Source of the DNA: Bdellovibrionales bacterium Ga0074137
GTDB lineage: Bacteria; Bdellovibrionota; Bdellovibrionia; Bdellovibrionales; JAMPXM01
NCBI GenBank assembly: GCA_001464715.1
Contig: LNDT01000030.1
Coordinates: 248,001 to 312,000, forward strand
Length of the DNA stretch: 64,000 nucleotides
Reading direction: 5' to 3'
The notes below the pieces were generated by a model. The model did not search any database. It was not told the origin of the DNA and was given only the letters and a program-made list of their open reading frames with translations. The number at the start of each line of letters is the position of its first letter. Position 1 is the first letter of the stretch. Shown here piece by piece: positions 8,411 to 17,119 of this stretch. Position numbers and translations under genes: made by a program.

Positions 8411-9999
8411 TGCTCCGAAGACATATCAGAGTCCGGCGGCGGGCGAAGTCCTTTTTTCTTAATTTTTTCAACGAGTGTCGTGCGGTTGAGTTTTAAGAGT
8501 GTCGCCGCTTGGTTGCGATTCCATCCTGTTTTCTCAAGAGCTTGAAGAATCAAAGCATTTTCATACGCATCGACGGCCGAATTAAAATCAAGACCCGATT
8601 CAGGAAGATCAAGAGCGTCGATCGTCATAGCGCCCGCACCCGTCGCCAAGTGCGAACCCATTGCCGCCGACGCCCCAAGCCCAGAAGTGAGGCCGATGGC
8701 CATGGGCTGATAGTGCTCTGGAAGATCCGAGACTTCGACAATCCCGTCGCCTTTGAGAACGGCGAGACGCTCGACCAGGTTTTCGAGTTCGCGAATATTT
8801 CCTGGCCACGGATGACTGATCAGCGAGCTCATTGCATCGGCCGAAAAGCCTTCAAGCTGTCGGGGTTTTCTTGCAGAACCCGCACGCTCGGCCGCACGAT
8901 CGTTTGAAATCTGCATGAAGTGATGAAGAAGAAGAGGAATATCGGACTTTCGCTCTTTCAATGAGGGGAGTCTCACTGGAATGACGTTTAAGCGATAAAA
9001 CAGATCTTCACGGAACGCGCCTTTTTGTACGGCCTTCGCAAGATCGACATTTGTCGCCGCGATAATTCGGACATCGGCTTCGTGAGTCTTCATGCTGCCA
9101 ACCGGTTCAAAGCGCCGCTCTTGAAGGACACGTAAAAGTTTGACCTGAAGTGCGAGAGGAAGCTCGCCGATTTCGTCCAAGAAAAGTGTTCCACCGCTGG
9201 CAAGATCAAATCGTCCTTGCCGACTTGCGATCGCACCTGTGAAAGCGCCCTTTACGTGACCGAAAAGTTCGCTCTCAAGAAGTTCCGCAGGAATTGCTCC
9301 GCAATTGACGGGGATAAAAGGCTTATTCGCGCGGCTTGAATTGTAGTGCACCGCTTTTGCGATCAGTTCTTTTCCGGTCCCGCTCTCTCCTGAAATCAGA
9401 ACCGTCGACTCTGAATCAGCCACGCGCTCGACCATACCGAGGACGTGACGAATTTCAGAGCTAGTCCCAATGATGTTTTCAAAACGGTAGCGTCGTGAAA
9501 GAGCCGAGCGAAGATGTTGGTTTTCAGTTTGCAATGTTTTGTGTGAGATCGCTTTGTCGACGATCGAAACAAGCTCCTCCATATTGAAGGGCTTTGTGAT
9601 GAAGTGGTAGGCGCCCATTTGCGTGGCCTTCACTGCGTTTTCGATGGTTCCATGTCCGGTCAAAATAATGACCTGGCAGGCGGGGTGCGCGGCGCGAAGT
9701 TTTGTCATCAGATCAAGACCATCGCCATCGGGAAGTCGAAGATCGATCAGCGCGAGATCAAAAGGTGTGTCGGTTGTGATGAGCGCTTCGGCTTCACGTT
9801 TTGCATTGGCGGTGACGACTTGAAAGCCTTGGCGATCAAGAATTCGAAAGAGCGCCGTTCGAAGGGAAGACTCGTCGTCGACGACAAGAGCGCGCACAGG
9901 CTTTCCGCCCGATTGGGCCAATCTCGGATTAGCTCCGACACGTCCGCTGATGGAATTGACCGATGGATCAAAAGAAGAATTCGCTCCGTAGCTAGACAT
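8407..9999 (-). CDS. sigma-54-dependent response regulator (NtrC family)
   Basis: Three-domain transcription activator of 530 residues. After a 35-residue lead comes a receiver (VDDESSLRTALF, phospho-acceptor in LALIDLRLPDGDG at about residue 85, LTGHG and ITKPF). Next is an AAA+ domain with Walker A GESGTGKE, the sigma-54 contact loop GAFTGA, Walker B TLFLDEIGE and the arginine-finger region. A Fis-type helix-turn-helix ends it (WNRNQAATLLKLNRTTLVEK). All key residues are intact, so it should activate RpoN promoters. The histidine kinase upstream on the same strand, 218 bp away, is the likely partner. The following GNAT gene overlaps its stop by 4 bp. Confidence 0.95.
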   Translation of the reverse strand: MSSYGANSSFDPSVNSISGRVGANPRLAQSGGKPVRALVVDDESSLRTALFRILDRQGFQVVTANAKREAEALITTDTPFDLALIDLRLPDGDGLDLMTKLRAAHPACQVIILTGHGTIENAVKATQMGAYHFITKPFNMEELVSIVDKAISHKTLQTENQHLRSALSRRYRFENIIGTSSEIRHVLGMVERVADSESTVLISGESGTGKELIAKAVHYNSSRANKPFIPVNCGAIPAELLESELFGHVKGAFTGAIASRQGRFDLASGGTLFLDEIGELPLALQVKLLRVLQERRFEPVGSMKTHEADVRIIAATNVDLAKAVQKGAFREDLFYRLNVIPVRLPSLKERKSDIPLLLHHFMQISNDRAAERAGSARKPRQLEGFSADAMSSLISHPWPGNIRELENLVERLAVLKGDGIVEVSDLPEHYQPMAIGLTSGLGASAAMGSHLATGAGAMTIDALDLPESGLDFNSAVDAYENALILQALEKTGWNRNQAATLLKLNRTTLVEKIKKKGLRPPPDSDMSSEQ

Positions 10000-10020
10000 C
10001 TCGACGGCATCCTTTCGTCG

Positions 10021-10065
10021 GAAGAACCGGTTTGTTCAGTCAGTTGGTTCCGACCGAGGTTCTTC
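10021..10065. repeat. inverted repeat in the kinase-regulator gap
   Basis: GAAGAACC at 10021-10028 pairs with GGTTCTTC at 10058-10065 across a 29-base loop, inside the 218-bp gap between the kinase stop and the regulator start at 9999. It lies just upstream of the regulator on the minus strand, so it may be an operator or a leader structure. No T-run follows it. Confidence 0.35.
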
Positions 10066-10217
10066 TTAGTAGCCGCACGTTGTGGCCGGAAATCCGCTCC
10101 AGCCCAGCGTCCCACGCTTTCGCGCGGCTCTCTCTTAATGGTAAGGACTCGGCGAAAGAGGTGTCAAATTTTCGCCGTCAAAGATTTGGCCTTCGTCCTA
10201 AAACTGGTCCAAGGGGG

Positions 10218-12215
10218 TCATAGTTTTGGTGACGGTAGGGAAAGAATTGCCCGCTGGACCTGGTCGTTCTTGCTCAATTCAAGAAGTCCCCCATGCTCCG
10301 TGAGGATCTGTTCGGCCACCGTAAGATCCAGGGCAAGTCCCTGAATTTCTGAAGTCCCGACAGATCCGCCCGTGGGTTGAGTCCACGCACCGCGCGGGGT
10401 TTCGATCAAGACCTGGACGCCATCACTATTTCGAATTTTGACATCGATCGTTTGGTCGCGAAGCCCCGCCGGAAGCAGCGCAAGAAGCACGGCTCGTACG
10501 GCCTGCGCCAAGAGATTAAATCGTCCGCGGACAAGAAACGTCTGTTCTGGTGACGATCCGGCCACGTTAAGTCCAAGATCGAGGCGAAAGCGAATACCGC
10601 GCGAGCGTGTCTGCAGTTCCGTGATCTTTATCGCTTGTTCAACGATTTCGGCGAGGTCGTGATCATGAGCAACGTCTTCATCGGCGCGGCGAGTGAACCC
10701 AAGAAGATCGCGAACAATTTCTGCGCATCTTCTGGTTCCGCTTTCCATTTCTTTTAGCTCTTTATGAAGATCTTCTTTCCCGCTGAATTCGAGATCTTTT
10801 AAATCCATCAACAGGAGTTGAATGTGACTGAGCATTCCGCCGATGGGATTATTGAGCTGGTGAGCGATGCTTGATCCGATCGTGCCAAGCTCGGCCATCT
10901 TTGATGATTCGACGATGCGTTTTTCAAACCGCGCTGTGGTTGTTGAATTTCGGTAGAGGTGAACCAAAAGAGCCGAGTCAGCGCTTTCTGCGAGACTTTT
11001 TTCTCGACGTTCAATTTGCTGAAGAGGTCTTGAGTTCACTTCAAAAGTCGTTTCGTCGTTAACGTTGATTCGAAACTGAAGAGTTCTTGCGTTGACGAAG
11101 TTTCTTCCTTTGGGCCGAATACGCCCTTGCACAACGTCTTGAAGCACCGGGCAGCCAGAGCAAGGGGCTGACCGTTCGAAAACAGCTTCATAGCAAGGCC
11201 TGCCAACGACTTGTTCGGGAGCACGGCCATTGAGAAGTGCGCGATTTCCGCGAACGAGGCGAAGCTGATCATCAAGAACAGCGATGGGGTTTACGATCGC
11301 ATTGAACGTCTCCTCCCACTCGCGTTTTATCTGCTCCATTCGTTCAAGAGACCGAAGCCTCGTTACCGCCAAGGACACTGCCTCTGCAATTGGCGTTAAG
11401 AAGTTCTTATCTTCAGATTTGAATGGTCTTTCGGGTGTGCGACCAAAATAAATATGCCCGTTGCTTCCAAGGGGGCAGCTGAAAACACTGCTGGTTCGTG
11501 TGTCGATCGGCGCCGAGTCAAGGCGGCTTTGAGCAACGAAGGCGATGCGAATCCATTCGACGTTGGGCGCATCGGTGGCGGCGTGATTTTGGGGGATTAA
11601 AATATGAAGAAGCTGCCGCTCCATTTCGGGGATGCTGAGACTTACATGAACGGCGTTAAGAGCTCGGTGCATGATTTCGCTTCGTCGTTGACTGTGCTGA
11701 AGCCGCCACGTGCTTTCGTTCAGTTCATTGCGCCGATCCTCGATGCGAGCTTCAAGTTCTGTCGAAAGTTTCAACAAAGATTCATTGTGCTCAAGATACA
11801 TAGCCAGCGACGCCGAGGCCTGCCTTGCTTCGCGCGCTTCGTCGAGTCCCAGAAGGCATTTGTCTTGAAAGTCTTTGGATGAAAACGAATCTACCCATGC
11901 GAAGACGCTGATTTTTTCAAGCCAGGGTGAAACAGCTAACAGAGAATCTTTTGATGCTTTGCCAACCAGAACAATCCTCGGCGCCCGCGGCCCGGCGGAC
12001 TCGATCGCTTTGATGAGCTGAGGCGTCGCCTGAAATGCCGCTTCAGGTGTCGATGCTAAAAGTGGAACCGCGATGACGTCGAGAGGTTCTCCGTTCCAGC
12101 CATCGATAAAAACCGCGCCCAGTTTTTCTGCAGCAGGAGCCGCATCGGCGCCCAAATGGGCCGGGCGTCCGAGAATAGCGATGGTCGATGTGAGAGAACG
12201 AGATTCGGTACTCAT
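10218..12215 (-). CDS. PAS/GAF sensor histidine kinase with degenerate ATPase domain
   Basis: About 665 residues, predicted cytoplasmic because no membrane segment is visible. N-terminal 140 residues look like a pseudo-receiver, then a coiled coil (ELEARIEDRRNELNEST), a GAF-like region, and a PAS domain (FNAIVNPIAVLDDQLRLV) holding the cysteine motif CSGCP. The dimerisation domain has the phospho-acceptor in SSIAHQLNNPIGG. The ATPase domain is odd: the usual Asn of the N box is absent (NLLAQAVRAVLLALL) and the DxGxG box reads IETPRGAW, leaving only QGLALDL of the G2 box. ATG 12215 overlaps the HAD stop as TGATG and has GGAAGGTG before it. Confidence 0.85.
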   Translation of the reverse strand: MSTESRSLTSTIAILGRPAHLGADAAPAAEKLGAVFIDGWNGEPLDVIAVPLLASTPEAAFQATPQLIKAIESAGPRAPRIVLVGKASKDSLLAVSPWLEKISVFAWVDSFSSKDFQDKCLLGLDEAREARQASASLAMYLEHNESLLKLSTELEARIEDRRNELNESTWRLQHSQRRSEIMHRALNAVHVSLSIPEMERQLLHILIPQNHAATDAPNVEWIRIAFVAQSRLDSAPIDTRTSSVFSCPLGSNGHIYFGRTPERPFKSEDKNFLTPIAEAVSLAVTRLRSLERMEQIKREWEETFNAIVNPIAVLDDQLRLVRGNRALLNGRAPEQVVGRPCYEAVFERSAPCSGCPVLQDVVQGRIRPKGRNFVNARTLQFRINVNDETTFEVNSRPLQQIERREKSLAESADSALLVHLYRNSTTTARFEKRIVESSKMAELGTIGSSIAHQLNNPIGGMLSHIQLLLMDLKDLEFSGKEDLHKELKEMESGTRRCAEIVRDLLGFTRRADEDVAHDHDLAEIVEQAIKITELQTRSRGIRFRLDLGLNVAGSSPEQTFLVRGRFNLLAQAVRAVLLALLPAGLRDQTIDVKIRNSDGVQVLIETPRGAWTQPTGGSVGTSEIQGLALDLTVAEQILTEHGGLLELSKNDQVQRAILSLPSPKL

Positions 12216-12922
12216 CACACCTTCCATGAGTGCTCTCGCTGACGCCAGATCGAAAGTAAATCAGACAGCGAAGCCACTTCGAAATCCGGAATTTCAAGTG
12301 AGTTTTGTGGTGTGAGGCTCGCGTGCTCTCCATAGCGAATCCAAGCCGTTTTCCAGCCCAGCATTTTTGCGGGCGCAAGATCAGTGTCGACGCGGTTTCC
12401 GACAGAAACAAATTCTGACGCTGCAGCTTCTGATGAAGCGGGCAGTTCACCGATCTGTGTAAAGGCCTCGCTTTTTGCTCGGGCACCGTGTGCACTTTCG
12501 ACCACGTGAATGGATTCAAAATAACTTTCGATTTTTAGAAAAGCGATTTTCGCAAGCTGTGTTGAGCGATCGCCGGAAGTGACAAGGTGAAGTTTCGAAC
12601 GTTCGCGAGTCCACTGAAGTATTTCTTCCGCCCCCGGCGCAAAACGAAGGGCTTCGGGCGGAAGCTTTTCTATCGGAAACGTCAAAAAGGCGCGGCGTCC
12701 GCGCTCGGCCATTTCGGTGTCGCCTTTGGCGAGATCGAGCCAAACATTGGCACGCGGATTTGTTCTTAAAATTTCAGTTCTTTGCGAGAGGAGCGTATTG
12801 ATCTTATCCGCTGGTGCGCCCATCGCTTCCATCGCGCGACGAGCGGCTGCAGGAATCAGCGATCCCGAAGTGTCGAGCAAAGTGTCGTCCAAATCGAAAA
12901 TCACATGGCGGAAAAAACTCAT
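12215..12922 (-). CDS. HAD-family hydrolase
   Basis: 235 residues, a haloacid-dehalogenase-type phosphatase. Motif I is FDLDDTLLDTSG at residues 9-20 with both catalytic aspartates, motif II is LVTSGD, and motif IV is SVGNRVDTDLAPAKMLGWKTAWI. The helical cap between motifs I and II places it with subclass I enzymes such as phosphoglycolate phosphatase or pyrimidine nucleotidases. Its start overlaps the MpaA-like gene's stop by 4 bp and its stop overlaps the kinase start, so three genes are coupled (amidase, HAD, kinase). Substrate unknown. Confidence 0.9.
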   Translation of the reverse strand: MSFFRHVIFDLDDTLLDTSGSLIPAAARRAMEAMGAPADKINTLLSQRTEILRTNPRANVWLDLAKGDTEMAERGRRAFLTFPIEKLPPEALRFAPGAEEILQWTRERSKLHLVTSGDRSTQLAKIAFLKIESYFESIHVVESAHGARAKSEAFTQIGELPASSEAAASEFVSVGNRVDTDLAPAKMLGWKTAWIRYGEHASLTPQNSLEIPDFEVASLSDLLSIWRQREHSWKV

Positions 12923-13653
12923 GAGGTTCCGCGCACCGGTGGCACTTCGGGTTGAAGACGGCGGCGCGGGCTGTGGTCAGTAAAAACGGACCGCATTCCC
13001 TTTTCGAAGCGAGACCAAATCGTAGAGAGATCTTCCAGCTTGTCTCGCTCTTCAATGCAGATCACTGGAATTTGTCGATCAAACCAACCGAAGCGGCTCA
13101 AGCTTCCTGGCGTCGGATAACCAATTTCAGGCTTCAGCGGATAGCCGCTGCTGAGAGCGAGTCTTGTGCCGTCGGTTTGTGCGCGGGCCCCCGTAGCTAC
13201 GATGCAAGGTTCCCACGAGTGGCAATGAATCATGATTCGCGGATCATAGAGGTCGATCAGTTCGACGATGCCAGCAACTTCAGGTTCGCTCATCGCCGAT
13301 GGACCTGGTGAGTAGCGCGGCTGATCGGCGTGAGGCGACCAATCTTGCGAAGGATAATTCCGATTCAAATCGACGCCTCGGCCGTTCACTCGTGTGCCCG
13401 CTTTAAAACCATCGACATTCAAAACCGGAATTATGATCCAAGGTGTGAGCCACACGGATTTCGACCACTCTGTCACAGCGCGAAGAGTTTCTTCTGCCAA
13501 GCGAACTCCTTCGGGCTCGTCGCCGTGCACGCCACCGAAAAGAAGAATTGGACGTTCCTGGGTCAGTTCTGGCAGGGGACGCGAGGAAAAGAGAGGAATC
13601 GGCGTTCCCAGCGCGGTTTTTTTCCAACACTCCACGTGTGTAATTGTGCTCAC
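12919..13653 (-). CDS. mpaA: MpaA-like murein peptide amidase (M14 zinc carboxypeptidase)
   Basis: About 244 residues, close to the 242 of E. coli MpaA, which splits the D-glutamate to diaminopimelate bond in recycled wall peptides. The M14 zinc site is visible: GGVHGDEPEG gives the His and Glu ligands, and IMIHCHSW gives the third His. The substrate loop has NVDGFKAGTRVNGRGVDLNRN, and ICIEERDK supplies the catalytic Glu. I chose GTG 13653 because AGGAGG (13661-13666) sits 7 bases upstream; longer in-frame starts have no such site. It leads a leftward operon and is divergent from glmU, so both neighbours handle wall precursors. Confidence 0.82.
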   Translation of the reverse strand: MSTITHVECWKKTALGTPIPLFSSRPLPELTQERPILLFGGVHGDEPEGVRLAEETLRAVTEWSKSVWLTPWIIIPVLNVDGFKAGTRVNGRGVDLNRNYPSQDWSPHADQPRYSPGPSAMSEPEVAGIVELIDLYDPRIMIHCHSWEPCIVATGARAQTDGTRLALSSGYPLKPEIGYPTPGSLSRFGWFDRQIPVICIEERDKLEDLSTIWSRFEKGMRSVFTDHSPRRRLQPEVPPVRGTS

Positions 13654-13726
13654 CGCGATTCCTCCTCGTGACTCCATTGTGCGGACCCTTGACCCCCTTG
13701 TCGAGGCCCAGCTAGGTTCATTCGTG
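13654..13726 (+). promoter_or_regulatory. probable promoter region for glmU
   Basis: This 73-bp divergent gap has TTGACC (13690-13695) followed after 17 bases by a TAGGTT-like hexamer (about 13713-13718), a plausible sigma-70 promoter ending about ten bases before the glmU ATG. The -10 match is poor, so this is tentative. Confidence 0.35.
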
Positions 13727-15193
13727 ATGAATAAATCGGAAAAAACCCAGACCTCGGGTCCTGCGTCGTTGTCGGTCATTGTTCTAGCCGCTGGAAAAGG
13801 CACGAGGATGAAGTCTCCGCTTCCCAAAGTGCTTCACCCGGTCGCGGGCCAGCCGATGGTCGGTCGTGTGCTCCAGGCGGCGAAAGCCGTGGGTGCAAAA
13901 GAACTTCGTGTGGTGGTCGGTCACGGCGAGTCTTTGGTTCGACGAGTGATTGAGCCGTTGGGTGCGATCGCTTTTCAACAAAAAGAACAAAAAGGCACGG
14001 CAGATGCGGTTCTTTCGGCCGACCCAGGCTCGATGACAGGCACAGTTTTAATTTTGAGCGGCGATACACCATTGATCGAAGGTAAAGATTTGGCCGCGAT
14101 TATTTCAGAATTCAATGATCTGCGCGCAGATGTCGCCGTCGTTACTGCTGAATTAAAAAATCCAGGATCGCTGGGGCGAATCGTCCGTCAAAAGGGCGAA
14201 CTCAAAGCCATCGTCGAAGCAGGAGATGCCGGAGCGGACACGCTAAAAATTCGTGAGATCAACAGCGGAACTTACATCGCAAAAGCGAGCGTGCTTGCGG
14301 ATTTGCTCTCGCAAGTGAAGCCGAACAATTCAAAGGGCGAATTTTATTTAACCGACATAATTTCGATTGGACTTGAAGACGGCCTTAAAGTCGTCGCGAT
14401 CAAAGGTCGCCCAGCGATGGCTTACGGTGTGAATACGCAAGAGGAGCTCGCACGAGCGTCGCGCGTGGTTTTTACTCGAAACCGAAAAAAATTGATGGAA
14501 AACGGCGTCGTCATGATCGACCCAGCGACTGTGTATGCCGAAGACGATGTGGTCATTGGTGGCGGTACGGTTGTTTATCCGAATGTTTATTTGCGTGGGG
14601 CTTCAAGAATCGGTCACTACTGCGTGCTTGAGCCAGGTGTTCATATTATCTCGTCCTCGGTCGCGGACAGCACGCACATCAAAGCTGGCTGCTATTTTGA
14701 AAACTGCGTTGTCGGTGAAAAAGTTCAGATCGGGCCTTACGCGCGATTGCGTCCAGAGACATCGATTGGGCGCGAAGCTCATATCGGAAATTTTGTTGAA
14801 ATGAAGAAAACCGTTTTTGGCGCAAGATCCAAAGCAGGGCACTTGACCTACTTGGGCGACGCAAAAATCGGCGACGATGTGAATATCGGCTGCGGCACGA
14901 TCACTTGCAACTATGCGGCCGATCGAAAAAAATATGAAACTGTCATTGGCGATGGAGCGTTCGTCGGTAGTGACGTTCAATTTGTTGCTCCGATTAAAAT
15001 TGGAGACGGCGCAGTGATTGCGTCGGGGTCTACGATCACGGAAGACGTACCTGCAAAAGCTTTGGCGATTGCTCGCGGTCGGCAAGTGAATAAGCCCGAT
15101 TGGAAATCGCCGTCCGAGGCCAGTTCGATGACGGGCCAGAAGATTGGCTCGGCGCCCGGTACTGCGACCGCGACACGCGACGAGAAGGACTAA
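13727..15193 (+). CDS. glmU: bifunctional GlcNAc-1-P uridyltransferase / GlcN-1-P acetyltransferase
   Basis: Makes UDP-GlcNAc for peptidoglycan and LPS. About 488 residues from ATG 13727. The N-terminal pyrophosphorylase has LAAGKGTRMKSPLPKVLHP near residue 20, the uridine-binding QKEQKGTADAV, and GDTPL. The C-terminal half is a left-handed beta helix of hexapeptide repeats with the acetyltransferase residues in KAGHLTYLGDAKIGDD and TITCNYA. The tail of about 30 residues past KPDWKSP is polar and probably disordered. glmS starts 4 bp after the stop, so the two are co-transcribed. Both products supply amino sugar to the polysaccharide genes downstream. Confidence 0.97.
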   Translation: MNKSEKTQTSGPASLSVIVLAAGKGTRMKSPLPKVLHPVAGQPMVGRVLQAAKAVGAKELRVVVGHGESLVRRVIEPLGAIAFQQKEQKGTADAVLSADPGSMTGTVLILSGDTPLIEGKDLAAIISEFNDLRADVAVVTAELKNPGSLGRIVRQKGELKAIVEAGDAGADTLKIREINSGTYIAKASVLADLLSQVKPNNSKGEFYLTDIISIGLEDGLKVVAIKGRPAMAYGVNTQEELARASRVVFTRNRKKLMENGVVMIDPATVYAEDDVVIGGGTVVYPNVYLRGASRIGHYCVLEPGVHIISSSVADSTHIKAGCYFENCVVGEKVQIGPYARLRPETSIGREAHIGNFVEMKKTVFGARSKAGHLTYLGDAKIGDDVNIGCGTITCNYAADRKKYETVIGDGAFVGSDVQFVAPIKIGDGAVIASGSTITEDVPAKALAIARGRQVNKPDWKSPSEASSMTGQKIGSAPGTATATRDEKD

Positions 15194-15197
15194 ATTT

Positions 15198-17039
15198 ATG
15201 TGCGGTATTGTCGGTTACTTTGGTCAGAAAAATCCAAAAGACGTGATCGTCGCAGGACTTAAGCGTCTTGAATATCGTGGCTATGATAGCGCCGGTGTCG
15301 CCATTCTCGATGGCCCTCTTGGCGATCAACACATCAAAGTCGTACGCGCCCAGGGGAAACTGGCCGAGCTTTCTAAAAAGTTAGAAACTGAATCATTTTC
15401 GGGTCGCCTCGGTATCGGTCACACACGCTGGGCCACGCACGGTGTACCAAGTGAACGAAACGCACATCCTCACACGGTCGATGGTCTTTCGTTGGTTCAC
15501 AACGGAATTATTGAAAACTACCAAGACATAAAAAAGGAACTCGCCAGCGAAGGCGCTACATTCAATAGTGACACGGATTCCGAGCTTGTCGCTCATCTTC
15601 TGTCGCGGGCCGTGCGCGAGACGAAAGATCTTTTTAAAGCTGTTGAAAATGTTTTGCCACTTTTGCGCGGAGCTTATGCGATTGTCGCCATGTGGGAAAA
15701 ACAGCCCGATGTGTTGGTGGCGTTTAAGAACGGTCCTCCACTGGTGATTGGCCTTGGCGAAAAAGAAGTCATTGTCGCAAGCGACGTGCAAGCGATCATC
15801 AGCTACACGAACAAAGTCGTTTACATTGATGATCACGAAATCGCTCTTGTGAAGGGAACGGATCTCAAAGTCTTCACGACCGCGGGGCATCTTGTAAAAA
15901 AAGAAACTCAGACGATCAACTGGTCGGCGGACCAAGTTGAAAAAGCTGGATTTAAGCACTTCATGCTTAAAGAAATTCACGAGCAGCCGCGCGCCGTCGC
16001 CAGCGCCATGGCTCCACACATCAACCTTGAAACGAAGTCGGTTGAATTAAAAGATCTTGGCCTCACGACTGAGCAGCTAAAAAAAATCGACCGTATTTTT
16101 ATCGTCGCTTGCGGTACCAGCTACTACGCGGCCGTCGCGGGAAAATACGTGATCGAAAAGCTTGCGCACATTCCTGTTGAGACCGACATCGCGAGCGAAT
16201 TCCGGTACCGAGGCCCCGTGATTCCGCCAAACACTTTGGTCGTTACGATCTCTCAGTCGGGTGAGACCGCTGATACATTGGCAGCACTTCGCTTGGCCAA
16301 AAAATTGGGAGCACTCACACTTTCTATCTGTAACGTTCGTGCGTCGTCGATCGACCGCGAAGCCAACGGCCGAATTTACATGAACTCTGGCCCCGAGATC
16401 GGCGTCGCTTCGACGAAAGCCTTTGTTTCGACATTGGCCGTTCTCAATTTATTTGGAATGTTTTTGGGAAGCCTTCGCGGCCGCCTGAGCGCTCAAGATC
16501 AATCGGCCGCTGTAGAGAACATGTTGGCGCTGCCGGCACAGATGGAATCTGTTTTGGCGTACGATAAGTTTTTTGGCGAAGCTGCGATGAAGCTAAAAGA
16601 CTACCGCGGCGTTTTGTTTATGGGTCGTGGGGTCAGTTACCCCATCGCACTGGAAGGTGCGCTGAAACTAAAAGAGCTCGCTTACATGCACGCCGAAGGT
16701 TATGCCGCTGGCGAAATGAAACACGGGCCGCTGGCGCTGATTGATGACCGCATGTTGATCTTGATGGTTTGTCCGTCGGATGAGCACTACGAAAAGTCGC
16801 TTTCAAATTTGGAAGAAGCGCGCGCGCGTGGTGGGAAAATCATGTCGATCGGAACGGGCGACAATGCCGCGCTAAAAGCGGTGAGTGATGATTACCTCTC
16901 GCTTCCCGACGCGAGCTGGATGGTAAATCCAATTCTCGCCGCACTTCCGGTTCAACTTTTGGCGTACCACGTGGCCGAAGCCCTCGGTCATGACGTCGAT
17001 CAGCCCCGCAACCTCGCCAAATCCGTCACTGTGGAATAG
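15198..17039 (+). CDS. glmS: glutamine-fructose-6-phosphate aminotransferase
   Basis: First committed step of hexosamine synthesis: fructose-6-P plus glutamine to glucosamine-6-P. 613 residues, the usual length. ATG 15198 puts the nucleophile at Cys2 (MCGIVGYFG). The glutaminase domain has TRWATHG and HNGIIENY; two SIS isomerase domains follow, with CGTSYYA, SQSGETADTLAAL and, near the end, AEGYAAGEMKHGPLALID. The C-terminus PRNLAKSVTVE is standard. Co-transcribed with glmU. Immediately after the stop there is a long perfect inverted repeat. Confidence 0.98.
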   Translation: MCGIVGYFGQKNPKDVIVAGLKRLEYRGYDSAGVAILDGPLGDQHIKVVRAQGKLAELSKKLETESFSGRLGIGHTRWATHGVPSERNAHPHTVDGLSLVHNGIIENYQDIKKELASEGATFNSDTDSELVAHLLSRAVRETKDLFKAVENVLPLLRGAYAIVAMWEKQPDVLVAFKNGPPLVIGLGEKEVIVASDVQAIISYTNKVVYIDDHEIALVKGTDLKVFTTAGHLVKKETQTINWSADQVEKAGFKHFMLKEIHEQPRAVASAMAPHINLETKSVELKDLGLTTEQLKKIDRIFIVACGTSYYAAVAGKYVIEKLAHIPVETDIASEFRYRGPVIPPNTLVVTISQSGETADTLAALRLAKKLGALTLSICNVRASSIDREANGRIYMNSGPEIGVASTKAFVSTLAVLNLFGMFLGSLRGRLSAQDQSAAVENMLALPAQMESVLAYDKFFGEAAMKLKDYRGVLFMGRGVSYPIALEGALKLKELAYMHAEGYAAGEMKHGPLALIDDRMLILMVCPSDEHYEKSLSNLEEARARGGKIMSIGTGDNAALKAVSDDYLSLPDASWMVNPILAALPVQLLAYHVAEALGHDVDQPRNLAKSVTVE

Positions 17040-17040
17040 C

Positions 17041-17109
17041 GGGTACCCGGTTCTTTTTGCAGAAGCGCCGCGTCAGCCGCAGCGCTTCTGCAAAAAGAAC
17101 CGGGTACCC
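17041..17109. repeat. 28-bp perfect inverted repeat after glmS
   Basis: Bases 17041-17068 and 17082-17109 are exact reverse complements, with a 13-base GC-rich loop (CGCGTCAGCCGCA). The arms begin GGGTACCC and contain a run of five T on the way in and five A on the way out. It starts one base after the glmS stop and ends just before GGAG of the next gene. RNA from either strand would form an extremely stable hairpin, so it may block read-through, protect the glmUS mRNA or be a small repetitive element. No T-run follows the hairpin, so it is not a textbook terminator. Confidence 0.92.
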
Positions 17110-17119
17110 TGGAGAACAT

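Noticed and set aside
15393-16019. Long minus-strand open frame inside glmS
   Set aside because: It mirrors the coding frame of glmS, has no family motif and no ribosome site; a shadow of the real gene. The same applies to similar long antisense frames inside rfbH (25140-25802) and the epimerase at 52262 (52568-53176).
17041-17109. Insertion sequence end
   Set aside because: The perfect arms recall a transposon end, but both arms lie 13 bases apart, no transposase is near and no target duplication is visible.
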